From contig JAJECS010000031.1 of NCBI GenBank assembly GCA_022821905.1, positions 49,437 to 113,436 on the forward strand: a stretch of DNA of 64,000 bases. The letters run 5' to 3'. The number at the start of each line of letters is the position of its first letter. Within the stretch, counting starts at the first letter, position 1. The notes under the pieces were generated by a model, which saw only the letters and a program-made list of their open reading frames with translations, ran no database searches and was not told the DNA's origin. Positions 18,131 through 27,823 of this stretch are shown piece after piece. The DNA comes from Chloroflexota bacterium. GTDB lineage: Bacteria; Chloroflexota; UBA11872. The position numbers and the translations under genes were made by a program.

Positions 18131-18134
<4 letters not shown>
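17550..18134 (+). CDS. cysC: Adenylylsulfate (APS) kinase
   Basis: A 194-residue P-loop kinase phosphorylating APS to PAPS. Walker [12 protein letters not shown] sits near the N-terminus, followed by the APS kinase signatures [28 protein letters not shown] and [12 protein letters not shown]. The start is set at ATG 17550 ([12 protein letters not shown]); the frame is open further upstream but only as an out-of-frame shadow of cysH. It overlaps sat by ATGA. A kinase alongside an Fe-S reductase of the APS-using type means PAPS may be made for sulfation rather than only as a reduction intermediate. Confidence 0.93.
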
Positions 18135-19216
<1,082 letters not shown>

Positions 19217-19225
19217 CGAAGCGCG

Positions 19226-20134
19226 ATGAGCCGCGCGGTGCCCGCGGTGCTGCGCGTGGCCACGCGTGGGACGCCCTTGGCGCGCGCGCAAACCGACCTG
19301 GTCATCGCTGCGCTGCGGCGCGTCCATCCGCAATTGCAGTGCCAGACGGTGGTCGTGCGCACGACCGGCGACGCCGACACCGCAAGGCCGATCACAGCCC
19401 TCGGCGAGCGCGGCGTATTCACCAAGGCGCTGCAGGACGCCCTGCTCGAAGGCCGGGCGGACATCGCGGTGCACAGCTACAAGGACCTGCCCACCGGGCC
19501 GGTGCCCGGACTCACGATCGCCGCCGTACCGACGCGCGGCGATCCGCGTGAGGCGCTCGTGGCCGGTCGCGCGCGTTCGCTGACCGACCTCGAGCCCGGC
19601 GCGACCCTTGGCACGGGCAGCCCCCGGCGCGCCGCTCAGGCGCTGCGCCGGCGCCCCGACTTGAACATCGTGCCGCTGCGCGGCAGCGTGGGAACGCGCG
19701 TGGCCGCTCAGCGGGAGGGACGCATTCACGGAACGATCATGGCCGTCGCCGGGTTGCAGCGCGCCGGTCTGGACGCGGCGATCTCCGACGTGCTCGAACC
19801 GCCGGACTTTCTGCCGGCGCCCGCGCAAGCGGCGCTGGCCGTCGAGGCGCGTGCCGACAACCCAAGCGTGCTGGCGCTCCTCGTGAAGATCGACGACCCG
19901 GCGGCGCGCGCCGCCACCACCGCCGAGCGCGCGTTCCTGCACGACCTTGAGGGCGGCTGCTCGTTGCCCGCGGCGGCCCTTGCCACCGTCAGCGGGGGCG
20001 AACTGGTCCTGGATACCGCCGTCTACGTCGAGGACGGCGGTGTGGTGCGCACTCACCGGCGAGGTTCTCCTGCCGCGGCGGCGGCGCTGGGGCGCGAGGC
20101 GGCAGCCGAGACCGTGGCCCGAGGCGTGACGTGA
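19226..20134 (+). CDS. hemC: Hydroxymethylbilane synthase (porphobilinogen deaminase)
   Basis: A 302-residue enzyme polymerising four porphobilinogens to hydroxymethylbilane. Family motifs are RVATRGTPLARAQTDL, GERGVFTKALQDALL, the catalytic-Asp segment AVHSYKDLPT, and GSPRRAAQ. The dipyrromethane-cofactor cysteine lies in GGCSLPAAA near residue 245. Its position directly after sat and before SUMT shows that tetrapyrrole synthesis here serves sirohaem for sulfite reductase, besides any haem or corrin use. It starts at ATG 19226 and overlaps the next gene by GTGA. Confidence 0.93.
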   Translation: MSRAVPAVLRVATRGTPLARAQTDLVIAALRRVHPQLQCQTVVVRTTGDADTARPITALGERGVFTKALQDALLEGRADIAVHSYKDLPTGPVPGLTIAAVPTRGDPREALVAGRARSLTDLEPGATLGTGSPRRAAQALRRRPDLNIVPLRGSVGTRVAAQREGRIHGTIMAVAGLQRAGLDAAISDVLEPPDFLPAPAQAALAVEARADNPSVLALLVKIDDPAARAATTAERAFLHDLEGGCSLPAAALATVSGGELVLDTAVYVEDGGVVRTHRRGSPAAAAALGREAAAETVARGVT

Positions 20135-20877
20135 CCGCGCAGCCCGGCACCGTGCACCTCGTGGGCGCGGGTCCCGGCGATCCGGGACTCATCACCGTGC
20201 GCGGCCAACGGATTCTCGAAAGCGCCGACGTGGTGGTGTACGACCGCCTGGTTTCTCCGGAACTGATTGAGGCCGCCAGGCCCGACGCGATGCGCGTGTC
20301 CGCCGGCAAGGCTCCCGGAGGCCGGGGGCCAACCCAAGCCCAGATCAACGCGCAGATCGTCGAGCATGCGCGGGCCGGGCGGTCCGTCTGCCGGCTCAAG
20401 GGCGGCGATCCGTTTGTGTTCGGACGCGGCGCGGAGGAGATTGCCGAGGTGGCGGCTGCCGGGATCCCCTGGGATGTCGTGCCGGGCGTGACCTCGGCCG
20501 TCGCGGCGCCCGCCGCCGCCGGCATTCCGTTGACCCATCGCGATTGGGCCTCCACCGCGACGCTGGTCACGGGTCACGAAGGCGAGTCCAAGGACGCCTC
20601 ACCGGTCGACTGGGCCGCGGTCGCCGGCGCGGGCGGCACCATCGTCATCCTCATGGGCGTCGCCACCCTGGCCGGGACCTGCGGGCAGCTCATCGACGGC
20701 GGACGCCCCTCGTCGGAGCCCGTCGCCGTCATCGAGCGGGCCACCTGGCCGGATGAGCGAATCACCTTCGGCACGTTGGCCGACATCGCCGAGACCGCCG
20801 AGCAGCGCGCCGTGCGCCATCCGGCGGTCGTCGTCGTGGGACCGGTGGTGCGGGCGTTGCGGGGCGGCTCGAAATGA
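20131..20877 (+). CDS. cobA: Uroporphyrinogen-III C-methyltransferase (SUMT)
   Basis: A 248-residue SAM-dependent methyltransferase making precorrin-2. It shows the tetrapyrrole-methylase signatures LVGAGPGDPGLITVRG, ADVVVYDRLVS, RLKGGDPFVFGRGAEE and VVPGVTSAVAAPAAAGIPLTHR. This is a single-domain enzyme: the CysG-type precorrin-2 dehydrogenase/ferrochelatase domain is absent, so the last two sirohaem steps must be encoded elsewhere. It starts at GTG 20131 and overlaps hemD by ATGA. Confidence 0.92.
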   Translation: MTAQPGTVHLVGAGPGDPGLITVRGQRILESADVVVYDRLVSPELIEAARPDAMRVSAGKAPGGRGPTQAQINAQIVEHARAGRSVCRLKGGDPFVFGRGAEEIAEVAAAGIPWDVVPGVTSAVAAPAAAGIPLTHRDWASTATLVTGHEGESKDASPVDWAAVAGAGGTIVILMGVATLAGTCGQLIDGGRPSSEPVAVIERATWPDERITFGTLADIAETAEQRAVRHPAVVVVGPVVRALRGGSK

Positions 20878-21647
20878 GCCGGCAGCCACGCGTCGTGGTG
20901 ACGCGGCCGCAGGATGCCGCCGACGACTTGGCAGCTCGACTCGAGGAGTTGGGATGCGAAGTCGTGCACGTCCCCGCGATCGAAATCGGTCCGCCGCGCA
21001 GCTACCAGGCGCTCGATCGTCTGGTCGCCGACCCCGCGCAGGCCGACTGGCTGCTCTTCACCAGCCGCAACGCCGTGCGCTATTTCGTGCAGCGCAGCCG
21101 GCGGCTGCGGCGACCCCGGGCCGTGCCGGAAGGCGTAAAGGTCGGAGTTGTGGGACCGGCGACGCGGGCTGCGTGCGATCGGGCCGGCATCGACGTGGAC
21201 CTGGAATCCACGGGACGGACCGGCCACGATCTGGCCCAGGAGGTCATGGCGAGCGCCGATCCGGGCGCCGCCATCGTGGTCGTGCAAGCCGAGGACGGGC
21301 GGCCCGATGCGACCGAGCTGCTCACGATGGCGGGGTTCCAGGCGCGGTCGGTGGCGGCCTACCGCACCCGCAACGCCAGGGTGCCGCCGGCGGTGGCGCA
21401 GACCATCAAGCATGGCGAGGTCGATGCGCTGGCCTTCGCCAGCCCGTCCAGCGTCGTCAGCTTCGCCATCGCGCTCGGCGGCCTCAGCAAGGCGCCGGCG
21501 TCGGTGCGGATAGCCGTGATCGGTCAGACAACAGCGGACGCCTGCCGCCGCGCCGGACGCGCGCCCGACGCCGTGGCGCGCGAGTCCTCCGCGGCGGCGC
21601 TCGCGGATGCCGTCGCCGAAGTCGTGCAGACGGCGGGGGCCGCCTGA
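20874..21647 (+). CDS. hemD: Uroporphyrinogen-III synthase
   Basis: A 257-residue member of the poorly conserved HemD family, which cyclises hydroxymethylbilane with inversion of ring D. Recognisable pieces are VVVTRPQDAADDLAARLEELG at the start, DWLLFTSRNAVRYF, GVVGPATRAA, and the late LAFASPSSVVSF block. The assignment is reinforced by its place between SUMT and hemB. The start ATG 20874 overlaps SUMT, and its stop overlaps the hemB start by one base. Confidence 0.88.
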   Translation: MSRQPRVVVTRPQDAADDLAARLEELGCEVVHVPAIEIGPPRSYQALDRLVADPAQADWLLFTSRNAVRYFVQRSRRLRRPRAVPEGVKVGVVGPATRAACDRAGIDVDLESTGRTGHDLAQEVMASADPGAAIVVVQAEDGRPDATELLTMAGFQARSVAAYRTRNARVPPAVAQTIKHGEVDALAFASPSSVVSFAIALGGLSKAPASVRIAVIGQTTADACRRAGRAPDAVARESSAAALADAVAEVVQTAGAA

Positions 21648-22666
21648 TGGCTGCGCATGAATCTCGACCCGAAGACTGGGTTCCGCCGGTCGTGCGCCCG
21701 CGTCGCCTGCGCGCCACCGCGTCCCTGCGCCGAATGGTGCGCGAGACGCGGCTCTCCGTCGATCAGTTCGTCTATCCGATTTTCGTGGCTCCCGGCAGCG
21801 GCGTCGTCGAACCCATCGACGCCATGCCGGGGCAGTTCATCCGCTCGGTCGATGGCGTCGTGGACGAGGCGCAGCGCGTGGCCGACCTGGGAATCCCCGC
21901 CGTCCTGCTGTTTGGCCGCGCTTCCACCAAGGACGCGCACGGCAGCGAGGCCTCGTCGTCGGACGGCGCCGTCCAGCGCGCCGTGACCGCCATCAAGGCC
22001 GCGGCGCCGGAGCTGGCGGTGATCACCGACGTGTGCCTTTGCGCCTACACCGACCACGGGCACTGCGGCATCGTCGTCGAGGAGCAGATCGATAACGATC
22101 GGTCCGTGGCGCGAATCGTGGACACCGCGTTGTCGCACGCGGAGGCGGGCGCGGACCTGGTGGCGCCTTCCGACATGATGGACGGCCGCGTGGCGGCCAT
22201 TCGCACCGCCTTGGACGCCGCCGGACACGCCGACGTGGGAATCCTGGCCTACGCGGCCAAGGCCGCCAGCGCCTTCTACGGACCGTTTCGCGAGGCTGCC
22301 GACTCCGCGCCGTCGTTCGGTGACCGTCGCACCTATCAGATGGACCCCGCGAACGCCCGTGAGGCCCTGCGCGAGGTCGATCTGGACGTGGCCGAAGGCG
22401 CTGACATCGTCATGGTGAAGCCGGCGCTGGTGAACCTCGACATCGTGGCGCGCGTGCGCGACCGGGTCACGGTGCCGGTCGCCGCCTACTTCGTGAGCGG
22501 TGAATACGCCGCCATCAAGGCCGCCGCCGCCCAGGGCTGGCTCGACGAGCGCGCCGCGGCGCTCGAAGCCCTCACCGCCATCGTCCGGGCCGGTGCGCAG
22601 ATCGTCGTGACCTACTTCGCGCCGGATGCGGCCCAATGGCTCCGCGGCGAGGAGATGCGCGACTGA
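21647..22666 (+). CDS. hemB: Delta-aminolevulinic acid dehydratase (porphobilinogen synthase)
   Basis: A 339-residue enzyme condensing two 5-aminolevulinates. The zinc-type metal site is present (Cys130, Cys132 and Cys140 in DVCLCAYTDHGHCG). The two active-site lysines appear as Lys205 (AYAAKAASAFYGPFR) and Lys258 (MVKPAL). The frame is open far upstream, but the true start is ATG 21647, which overlaps the hemD stop (TGATG). This is the last gene of the assimilation/tetrapyrrole run. Confidence 0.94.
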   Translation: MAAHESRPEDWVPPVVRPRRLRATASLRRMVRETRLSVDQFVYPIFVAPGSGVVEPIDAMPGQFIRSVDGVVDEAQRVADLGIPAVLLFGRASTKDAHGSEASSSDGAVQRAVTAIKAAAPELAVITDVCLCAYTDHGHCGIVVEEQIDNDRSVARIVDTALSHAEAGADLVAPSDMMDGRVAAIRTALDAAGHADVGILAYAAKAASAFYGPFREAADSAPSFGDRRTYQMDPANAREALREVDLDVAEGADIVMVKPALVNLDIVARVRDRVTVPVAAYFVSGEYAAIKAAAAQGWLDERAAALEALTAIVRAGAQIVVTYFAPDAAQWLRGEEMRD

Positions 22667-23547
22667 CCGCAAGCGCCTGGCGGGGCATCGCCATGTCGGT
22701 GGCCGCGGCTTCGCTCTTCATGTGGAGCGGCGCCGTCACCCGGCTCACGGTACCCGCGTCGCCGGCCGTGGTGACCTTTGGCCGGCTCGCGGTAGCCGTG
22801 GTGGTGGTGCTCCTCCTGGCGGTGGCCCTGCGCCGCCCGCTCCGACCGGCGTTCAGCCTGCGCCACGCCGTGCTGGGCGTGACGCTCTTCCTGCACTTCT
22901 ATCTGTTCACCGTGGCGGCACAGACCTCCACGGTCGCCCACGCGCTGTCCATCACCTATACGGCGCCGATATTCGTCGCCGCCGGCTCGGCGTTGCTGCT
23001 GCGCGAACCGCCCTCACGCATCCAGTTGTCCGGCGTGATCGCCGCCATTGTGGGGATCGGGATCCTCGCCGGCTTCGACCCGGGCGAGGCCGGCGTCTCG
23101 CTGCTCGGCGATCTGGCGGCGCTGGGATCGGCCGTCACGTTGGCGGCCTACGTCCTGGCGGGACGCTGGCTGCGCCGTGCGAATCCGTTGGAAACCTACG
23201 TGACCGGCGTCTACGGCTGGGCGGCGCTCGCGGCGCTTCCCGGCGCGGTTGCCACCCTGGACGTCGCTGCGCTCGGGGACTCCTGGCTGTGGATCGCGCT
23301 GCTCGGCATCGGACCGCTGGCGGTTGGGCACACGCTCATCAACGCCGCGCTGCGCCGGCTGCCCGCCACCGTGCCCAACGTCGTTGCGGCGCAGGAGGTG
23401 CCCGCGGGAGTCCTCATCGGCATCTGGTTGGTGCAGGAAGTGCCGGGGCCGACCACGCTGATCGGCGGCGTCATAGCCCTTGCCGGCGTCATCGCGGTCA
23501 TCACTGGGACGCGGGACAGCCGCGTCCGCTCAGCCTCGTCGGCCTAA
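22636..23547 (+). CDS. EamA/DMT-superfamily transporter
   Basis: A 303-residue inner-membrane protein with ten predicted helices in two EamA repeats, typical of drug/metabolite exporters (RhaT/YdcZ class). The substrate cannot be deduced. The ATG at 22636 would overlap hemB by 31 bp; ATG 22693 (MSVAAASLFMWSG) is an attractive alternative that starts just before helix 1. The 3' end overlaps the convergent histidine kinase gene by several bases, so there is no room for a terminator between them. Confidence 0.82.
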   Translation: MAPRRGDARLTASAWRGIAMSVAAASLFMWSGAVTRLTVPASPAVVTFGRLAVAVVVVLLLAVALRRPLRPAFSLRHAVLGVTLFLHFYLFTVAAQTSTVAHALSITYTAPIFVAAGSALLLREPPSRIQLSGVIAAIVGIGILAGFDPGEAGVSLLGDLAALGSAVTLAAYVLAGRWLRRANPLETYVTGVYGWAALAALPGAVATLDVAALGDSWLWIALLGIGPLAVGHTLINAALRRLPATVPNVVAAQEVPAGVLIGIWLVQEVPGPTTLIGGVIALAGVIAVITGTRDSRVRSASSA

Positions 23548-25580
23548 GGCGCGAACCGCAGCGTCGCCACCGCGCCGGGTCCGTCGTCGCGCGCCGCGAT
23601 GGCCACCGCACCCTCCAGGTTGCGCTCCGACAGGTTGCGCACGATGGACAGGCCCAGACCAAGGTCCGATTCGAGATCGAAGCCCGGCGGCAAGCCGCGG
23701 CCGTCGTCGGCCACTGCCACGATCAGCGTCGGGCCGTCGACCTGCGCCGTCACGTGAATCTTCCCGGACGGACGCCCTTCCAATCCGTGCTGGAGGGCAT
23801 TCCACAGCAGCTCATTGACCACCAGCGCGAAGACCGAGGCCTTGTCCGAGGTGATCTGCGCCGACTCGGCCTCGACCTGGATTTCCACCGAACGGCCGCT
23901 GACCGCAAGGTCGGCGCGCATCAGCGTCACCATGGCCTCGATGATCTCGCCCACGGAAGCCAGCCCGATGTTTTGACGGGATAGCAGGTCGTGCACCTGC
24001 GCCATGCCCGCAATGCGGCCGGCGCTGAGCTTGAGCAGCTCGGCCGCCTCGTCCGTCTGCGCGCGCCGCGCCTGCATTTCCAGGAGCGACTTGATGGTCT
24101 GCATGTTGTTCTTCACGCGGTGGTGCAGCTCTTGCAGCAGCAGCGATTGGCTCTCCAGGCTGCTGCGCGCCTCCTCGAACAGGCGCGCGTTTTCCATGGC
24201 GATCGCCGCGTGATTGCCGAACGTGAACGCCAGGTCCACCTGCTCCTGGCTGATCTCGCCCGGCTGCTGACTGTAGAGGCTCACCGCCCCCAGCACGTCA
24301 TCGCCGGTGATGAGCGGCACCGAGAACATGGCGCGGTAGCCCTCCCGGCTCACGAGGTCCGGCGACGCCGACAACAAGGCGCTATTCATCGCATCGGGCA
24401 CCACCACCGGCGCGCGCGTCTGCACCGCCCGGCCCACCGCGCCCTCACCCAGCGCCAGCCGGTGCTGCGCGTACTCCGCGCCCAGATTGAACGACGTGAT
24501 GATGCGCAGCTCGTCGTCCGTCACGCGCCAGATGGCCGCCTTCTCCATGCCGGTGAGTTCGGCGGCCTGACGGGCGATCTGCGCCAGCACCGACTGGAGA
24601 TCCAGGTTGGACGCCAGCGTGCGCGCGAGGTTTTGCACCGACGTGAGTTGCTCGACCTTGCCGTGCAGCGCGTCGTCGGTTTCGCCGTGCAGGCGCGCGT
24701 TCTCCACCGCGATGGCGATGTGGCCGGCGGCAATCTCGGTAAACCGAATCTCTTCGCGGGCGAAATCGCGAAACTCCGTGGACGTCACGTTGAGTACGCC
24801 GATCAGCCGGTTGACGGTGAACAGCACGATGGGCACGGCCAGAAAGCTGCGCAGCCGCTCTTCGCCCAGGCCGGGCACGTATTTGAAGCGCGGGTCCGAC
24901 CACACGTCGCGCACCGGCACTGGGCGGCCGATTTCGGCGGCCTCGCCGACGATGCCCTCGCCGATGCTCAGCGTGAGCTGACCCACCGCCTCGGGATTGA
25001 ACGAGCGCGTTCCCCGCAGGATCAGGCGATCGATGGCCGGGTCGTAGAGATAGATCGTGACCTCGGGCGCGTCCAGGACTTCGCCCACCGACTCGACCGT
25101 GAGCCGCAGGACCTCTTCCAGCTCCAGTGACGAGTTGATGGCCGCGTTGATGCGGTCCAGCCCCTCGATAGTCTCGGTGAGCTGCCGCTCGCGCTTGGTG
25201 GGGCTTGAACTGAGGGCCACGACGGAGCTGTGGCCCTGGATAAGGGCCTCGACGACCAGCGCCTGCAACTCCTCCAGGCGCTCGGCGGCATGCAGCCGCT
25301 GCGAGGCGTCCAGGCGGGCCAGGTAGTCGGTCGCCGCGTGCCCCAACCGTCGAATCGCAGTCGCCGCCAGCACTGCCGCCGAGCTCGCGTGACTGGCGGC
25401 TTCCGCGCCGGCGGCGTTCAGGTGCTGGCGGAATTCCAGGGAGACGCCCAGGTGCAGCGCCAGGCGCGCCAGCTCGTGGGGCGGCGCGGTTACGCGGCCG
25501 CCTTCGCGGTCGGCCAGCCACAGGGCCAAGCTCTTGGCGTCAACCATATCGGCGCCATTATCGGTGGACGGCGGCCTCAT
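23544..25580 (-). CDS. GAF-domain sensor histidine kinase (HisKA_2 type)
   Basis: A 678-residue soluble kinase. After about 130 N-terminal helical residues come two GAF domains (about 150-310 and 330-480). A HisKA_2-type dimerisation box LLQELHHRVKNNMQTIKSLL carries the phospho-acceptor His, and an HATPase_c domain has NELLWNALQHG and DDGRGLP. There are no membrane helices or receiver domain. The HisKA_2 class (PdtaS/EutW-like) usually signals to RNA-binding ANTAR-type or stress response regulators; none is adjacent. The alternative start ATG 25547 (MVDAKSLALW) is possible. It lies 31 bp after ftsZ and is probably the last gene of parA-ftsZ-kinase. Confidence 0.87.
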   Translation of the reverse strand: MRPPSTDNGADMVDAKSLALWLADREGGRVTAPPHELARLALHLGVSLEFRQHLNAAGAEAASHASSAAVLAATAIRRLGHAATDYLARLDASQRLHAAERLEELQALVVEALIQGHSSVVALSSSPTKRERQLTETIEGLDRINAAINSSLELEEVLRLTVESVGEVLDAPEVTIYLYDPAIDRLILRGTRSFNPEAVGQLTLSIGEGIVGEAAEIGRPVPVRDVWSDPRFKYVPGLGEERLRSFLAVPIVLFTVNRLIGVLNVTSTEFRDFAREEIRFTEIAAGHIAIAVENARLHGETDDALHGKVEQLTSVQNLARTLASNLDLQSVLAQIARQAAELTGMEKAAIWRVTDDELRIITSFNLGAEYAQHRLALGEGAVGRAVQTRAPVVVPDAMNSALLSASPDLVSREGYRAMFSVPLITGDDVLGAVSLYSQQPGEISQEQVDLAFTFGNHAAIAMENARLFEEARSSLESQSLLLQELHHRVKNNMQTIKSLLEMQARRAQTDEAAELLKLSAGRIAGMAQVHDLLSRQNIGLASVGEIIEAMVTLMRADLAVSGRSVEIQVEAESAQITSDKASVFALVVNELLWNALQHGLEGRPSGKIHVTAQVDGPTLIVAVADDGRGLPPGFDLESDLGLGLSIVRNLSERNLEGAVAIAARDDGPGAVATLRFAP

Positions 25581-25611
25581 GGGGTCGGTTGGGTCGAGGG
25601 CGCTCGGCTCG

Positions 25612-26754
25612 TCAGCGGCCGGCGGCGCTGGTTTCGTCGCGCTCGGCAGGCGTGGGGACCATCGTGAAGGGCGATTTGGCGGCTGCGGTCGCGGCTCGCG
25701 AGGTTCGACGGCGGGCGCGCCGACTCGGCATCGACGATTGCGCGGCTGACGCCGGCCGGCATCCCGTGGCGATCAACGTGATGCGCACGCCCTGGGACAG
25801 GCGCGGGTCGATCACCGAGCCGAAGATGATGTTGGCGTCGTCGGCCACCACGTCGGCCACCGCCTGCGCGGCCGTGTTCAGCTCCACCAGCGTGACGTCC
25901 TCCGACGCGGTCACGTTCAGCAGCACGCCCCGCGCGTCTTCGATGCTGGTTTCGAGCAGCGGGCTGTGCATGGCCTCGTTGACGGCCGTGAGCGCCCGGT
26001 CATCGCCGGCGGCTTCGCCGACGCCCATCAGCGCCGGGCCGGCGTTGGACATCACCGCGCGCACGTCCGCGAAGTCCACGTTGACGATTCCGGTCGTGAG
26101 GATGAGGTCGGTGATGCCCTGCACGCCGCGTTGCAGCATCTCGTCGGCCAGCAGAAACGCGTCGCCGATGCCCATGCGCGGGTCCGACATCTTCAACAGC
26201 CGGTCGTTGTGGACCACGATAAGCGCGTCCACGCGCTCGCCCAGGGCTTGAATCCCGGACGCGGCGATCTGGCCCCGCCGCGTGCCCTCGAAGGTGAACG
26301 GGCTCGTCACCACGCCAACCGTCAGCGCGCCCTGCTCGGACGCGATTTCGGCGATGGCCGGTGCGGCGCCGGTGCCCGTGCCGCCGCCCATGCCCGCCGC
26401 GATGAACACCATGTCGGCGCCTTCCGTGGCTTCGGCCAGGGCGCCGGCGCTCTCGCTGGCGGCTTTCGCGCCGCGCCGCGGGTCGCCGCCCGCGCCGAGC
26501 TTGCCCGTGGTGTGGGCGCCGATCTGCACCAGTTCGGAAGCGCGCGATCCCTGCAGGGCCTGGCCGTCGGTATTCACCGCGACAAAGTCCACGCCGCTAA
26601 GCCCGGCGTCGATCATGCGGTCCACCGCGTTCACCCCGGCGCCGCCCACGCCGATCACCCGGATCTGTGTGAATCCGGTCGCCCGCCCCGGCAGCGGAGC
26701 GTCGCGCGCCAGAATCCGTGGGACGAGCCCCGCCGGCCGGTTGTTTTCCTCCAT
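25612..26754 (-). CDS. ftsZ: Cell-division GTPase FtsZ
   Basis: A 380-residue tubulin homologue. The GTP-binding loops are intact (IGVGGAGVNAVDRM near 34-47, GGGTGTG at 123-129, and SPFTFEGTRR), as is the T7 catalytic loop NVDFADVRAVM (225-235). The start is ATG 26754; earlier in-frame ATGs would overlap parA. After about residue 332 the sequence turns into a short basic tail of about 50 residues rich in Arg, Ala and Ser. The D-I-P-x-F-L-R-type conserved C-terminal peptide, which normally binds FtsA, ZipA or SepF, is not visible. No such peptide appears in the other minus frames of this stretch. Confidence 0.9.
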   Translation of the reverse strand: MEENNRPAGLVPRILARDAPLPGRATGFTQIRVIGVGGAGVNAVDRMIDAGLSGVDFVAVNTDGQALQGSRASELVQIGAHTTGKLGAGGDPRRGAKAASESAGALAEATEGADMVFIAAGMGGGTGTGAAPAIAEIASEQGALTVGVVTSPFTFEGTRRGQIAASGIQALGERVDALIVVHNDRLLKMSDPRMGIGDAFLLADEMLQRGVQGITDLILTTGIVNVDFADVRAVMSNAGPALMGVGEAAGDDRALTAVNEAMHSPLLETSIEDARGVLLNVTASEDVTLVELNTAAQAVADVVADDANIIFGSVIDPRLSQGVRITLIATGCRPASAAQSSMPSRRARRRTSRAATAAAKSPFTMVPTPAERDETSAAGR

Positions 26755-26782
26755 GCGCGCGGGGTCGAAGCCGCCGCGGTCG

Positions 26783-27559
26783 CTAGGCGGCACGCGTGAG
26801 GACCTCCTCGGCCAGGGCCTCGTAGGCGTCAACCGCCCGGCGCACCCCGCGGCCGCGCGATCCCGGCGCGAAGATCGACAGACCGGAGCTCGACGCTTCC
26901 AGAATCTTGCTATTCGTTGGGATTCTCGCGGCGAACATCTCCGCCGCCCACTGCTCCTGCAAGTAGCCGGCCACGTGCTTTTCCTCGCGCAGGCGTCGGT
27001 CGAACTTGTTCAGCACGATGCCCAGCACGCGCAGGTTCGGATTGACGATGGTCACCTCTTCGATGCTCTCCGTGAGCATCTGCAGACCGCGCAGGGAGAA
27101 GAAACGCGCCTCCGTGGGAATGATGACCCACTGCGCGGCGACCAGCGCGTTGAGCGTCAGGACGCCCAGCGACGGCGGCGTGTCGACGAGCACGAAGTCA
27201 TAGTCGGTGTCGATGCGCATCACGTGCTCGCGCAGGCGCATTTCGCGACCTAGCTTGGTCTGGAGCTCGCTCTCCACCGCCGCCAGCTCCGGCGTGCCCG
27301 GCACCAGGTCGATGGCGACGTCCGTGGCGTCCTGGACGCGATAGCGCGGCAACTCGGCGTCGCGGTGCAGCAGGGAGTCGGCCAGCGAGGGCGACACCGC
27401 TTTGTCGAGGCCGAACGAGGACGTGAGGTTGCTCTGCGGGTCCGTGTCGATGACCAACACGCGCAACCCGTGGCGGGCCAACGTGACGGCAAGGTTGGCG
27501 GTGGTCGTGGTCTTGCCGACGCCGCCCTTCTGATTGGCAACGGCGATGGTGACTGCCAT
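26783..27559 (-). CDS. parA: ParA/Soj-family partition ATPase
   Basis: A 258-residue deviant-Walker ATPase with NQKGGVGKTTTTANLAV (signature Lys in KGGVGKT), the Walker A' block DTDPQSNLTSSFG, and the Walker B block DFVLVDTPPSLG. The start is ATG 27559 (MAVTIAVANQ). ParA proteins move cargo over the nucleoid with a ParB partner, but no ParB gene follows; ftsZ starts 28 bp downstream instead. The protein may partition the chromosome with a distant ParB, or place the division machinery as MinD-like relatives do. Sequence type alone favours Soj/ParA over MinD, because no amphipathic C-terminal helix is evident. Confidence 0.88.
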   Translation of the reverse strand: MAVTIAVANQKGGVGKTTTTANLAVTLARHGLRVLVIDTDPQSNLTSSFGLDKAVSPSLADSLLHRDAELPRYRVQDATDVAIDLVPGTPELAAVESELQTKLGREMRLREHVMRIDTDYDFVLVDTPPSLGVLTLNALVAAQWVIIPTEARFFSLRGLQMLTESIEEVTIVNPNLRVLGIVLNKFDRRLREEKHVAGYLQEQWAAEMFAARIPTNSKILEASSSGLSIFAPGSRGRGVRRAVDAYEALAEEVLTRAA

Positions 27560-27823
27560 AGGCGTCTCCGAGCGCTGCCGCCCACGGGCCCCCACGGCAG
27601 ACAAACGCCCGGAGCGATGGTAGGCGTCGCCCGCAATCAAGTCAACATAATTTGGCCTGCGGCTGCGTGTTCGCCACCCCGCGACGCGCTGGTTCCCGAG
27701 CCCCTGCCCCTTTCGGCGCAACCCCAGCCCCGCCGGAACCGATCAACCAATGGAACGATTCGGCCCCAGCACGCGTACTCATCTATGCGAAACCCAACGG
27801 AGCACAAGACATGAGGGCGGTTC
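27560..27823. other. Divergent intergenic region between parA and the ECF sigma gene
   Basis: A 264-bp gap between divergently transcribed units. It contains the ECF-type promoter at 27752-27779. No further conserved element or short gene is supported. Confidence 0.5.
27752..27779 (+). promoter_or_regulatory. ECF-sigma-type promoter, probably autoregulatory
   Basis: GGAAC (27752-27756), a 17-bp spacer, then CGTACT (27774-27779) match the GGAAC-N16/17-CGT pattern recognised by many group IV sigma factors. The site lies 45 bp upstream of the ECF sigma gene itself, so positive autoregulation is likely. Confidence 0.6.

Noticed and set aside
20753..21646. N-terminal extension of hemB back to 20753
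   Set aside because: The extension is an out-of-frame reading of SUMT and hemD; ATG 21647 in a TGATG overlap gives the normal family length.
25577..25762. A possible frameshift restoring the missing FtsZ C-terminal peptide
   Set aside because: None of the other minus-strand frames in this stretch encodes a D-x-P-x-F-L-R-like peptide.
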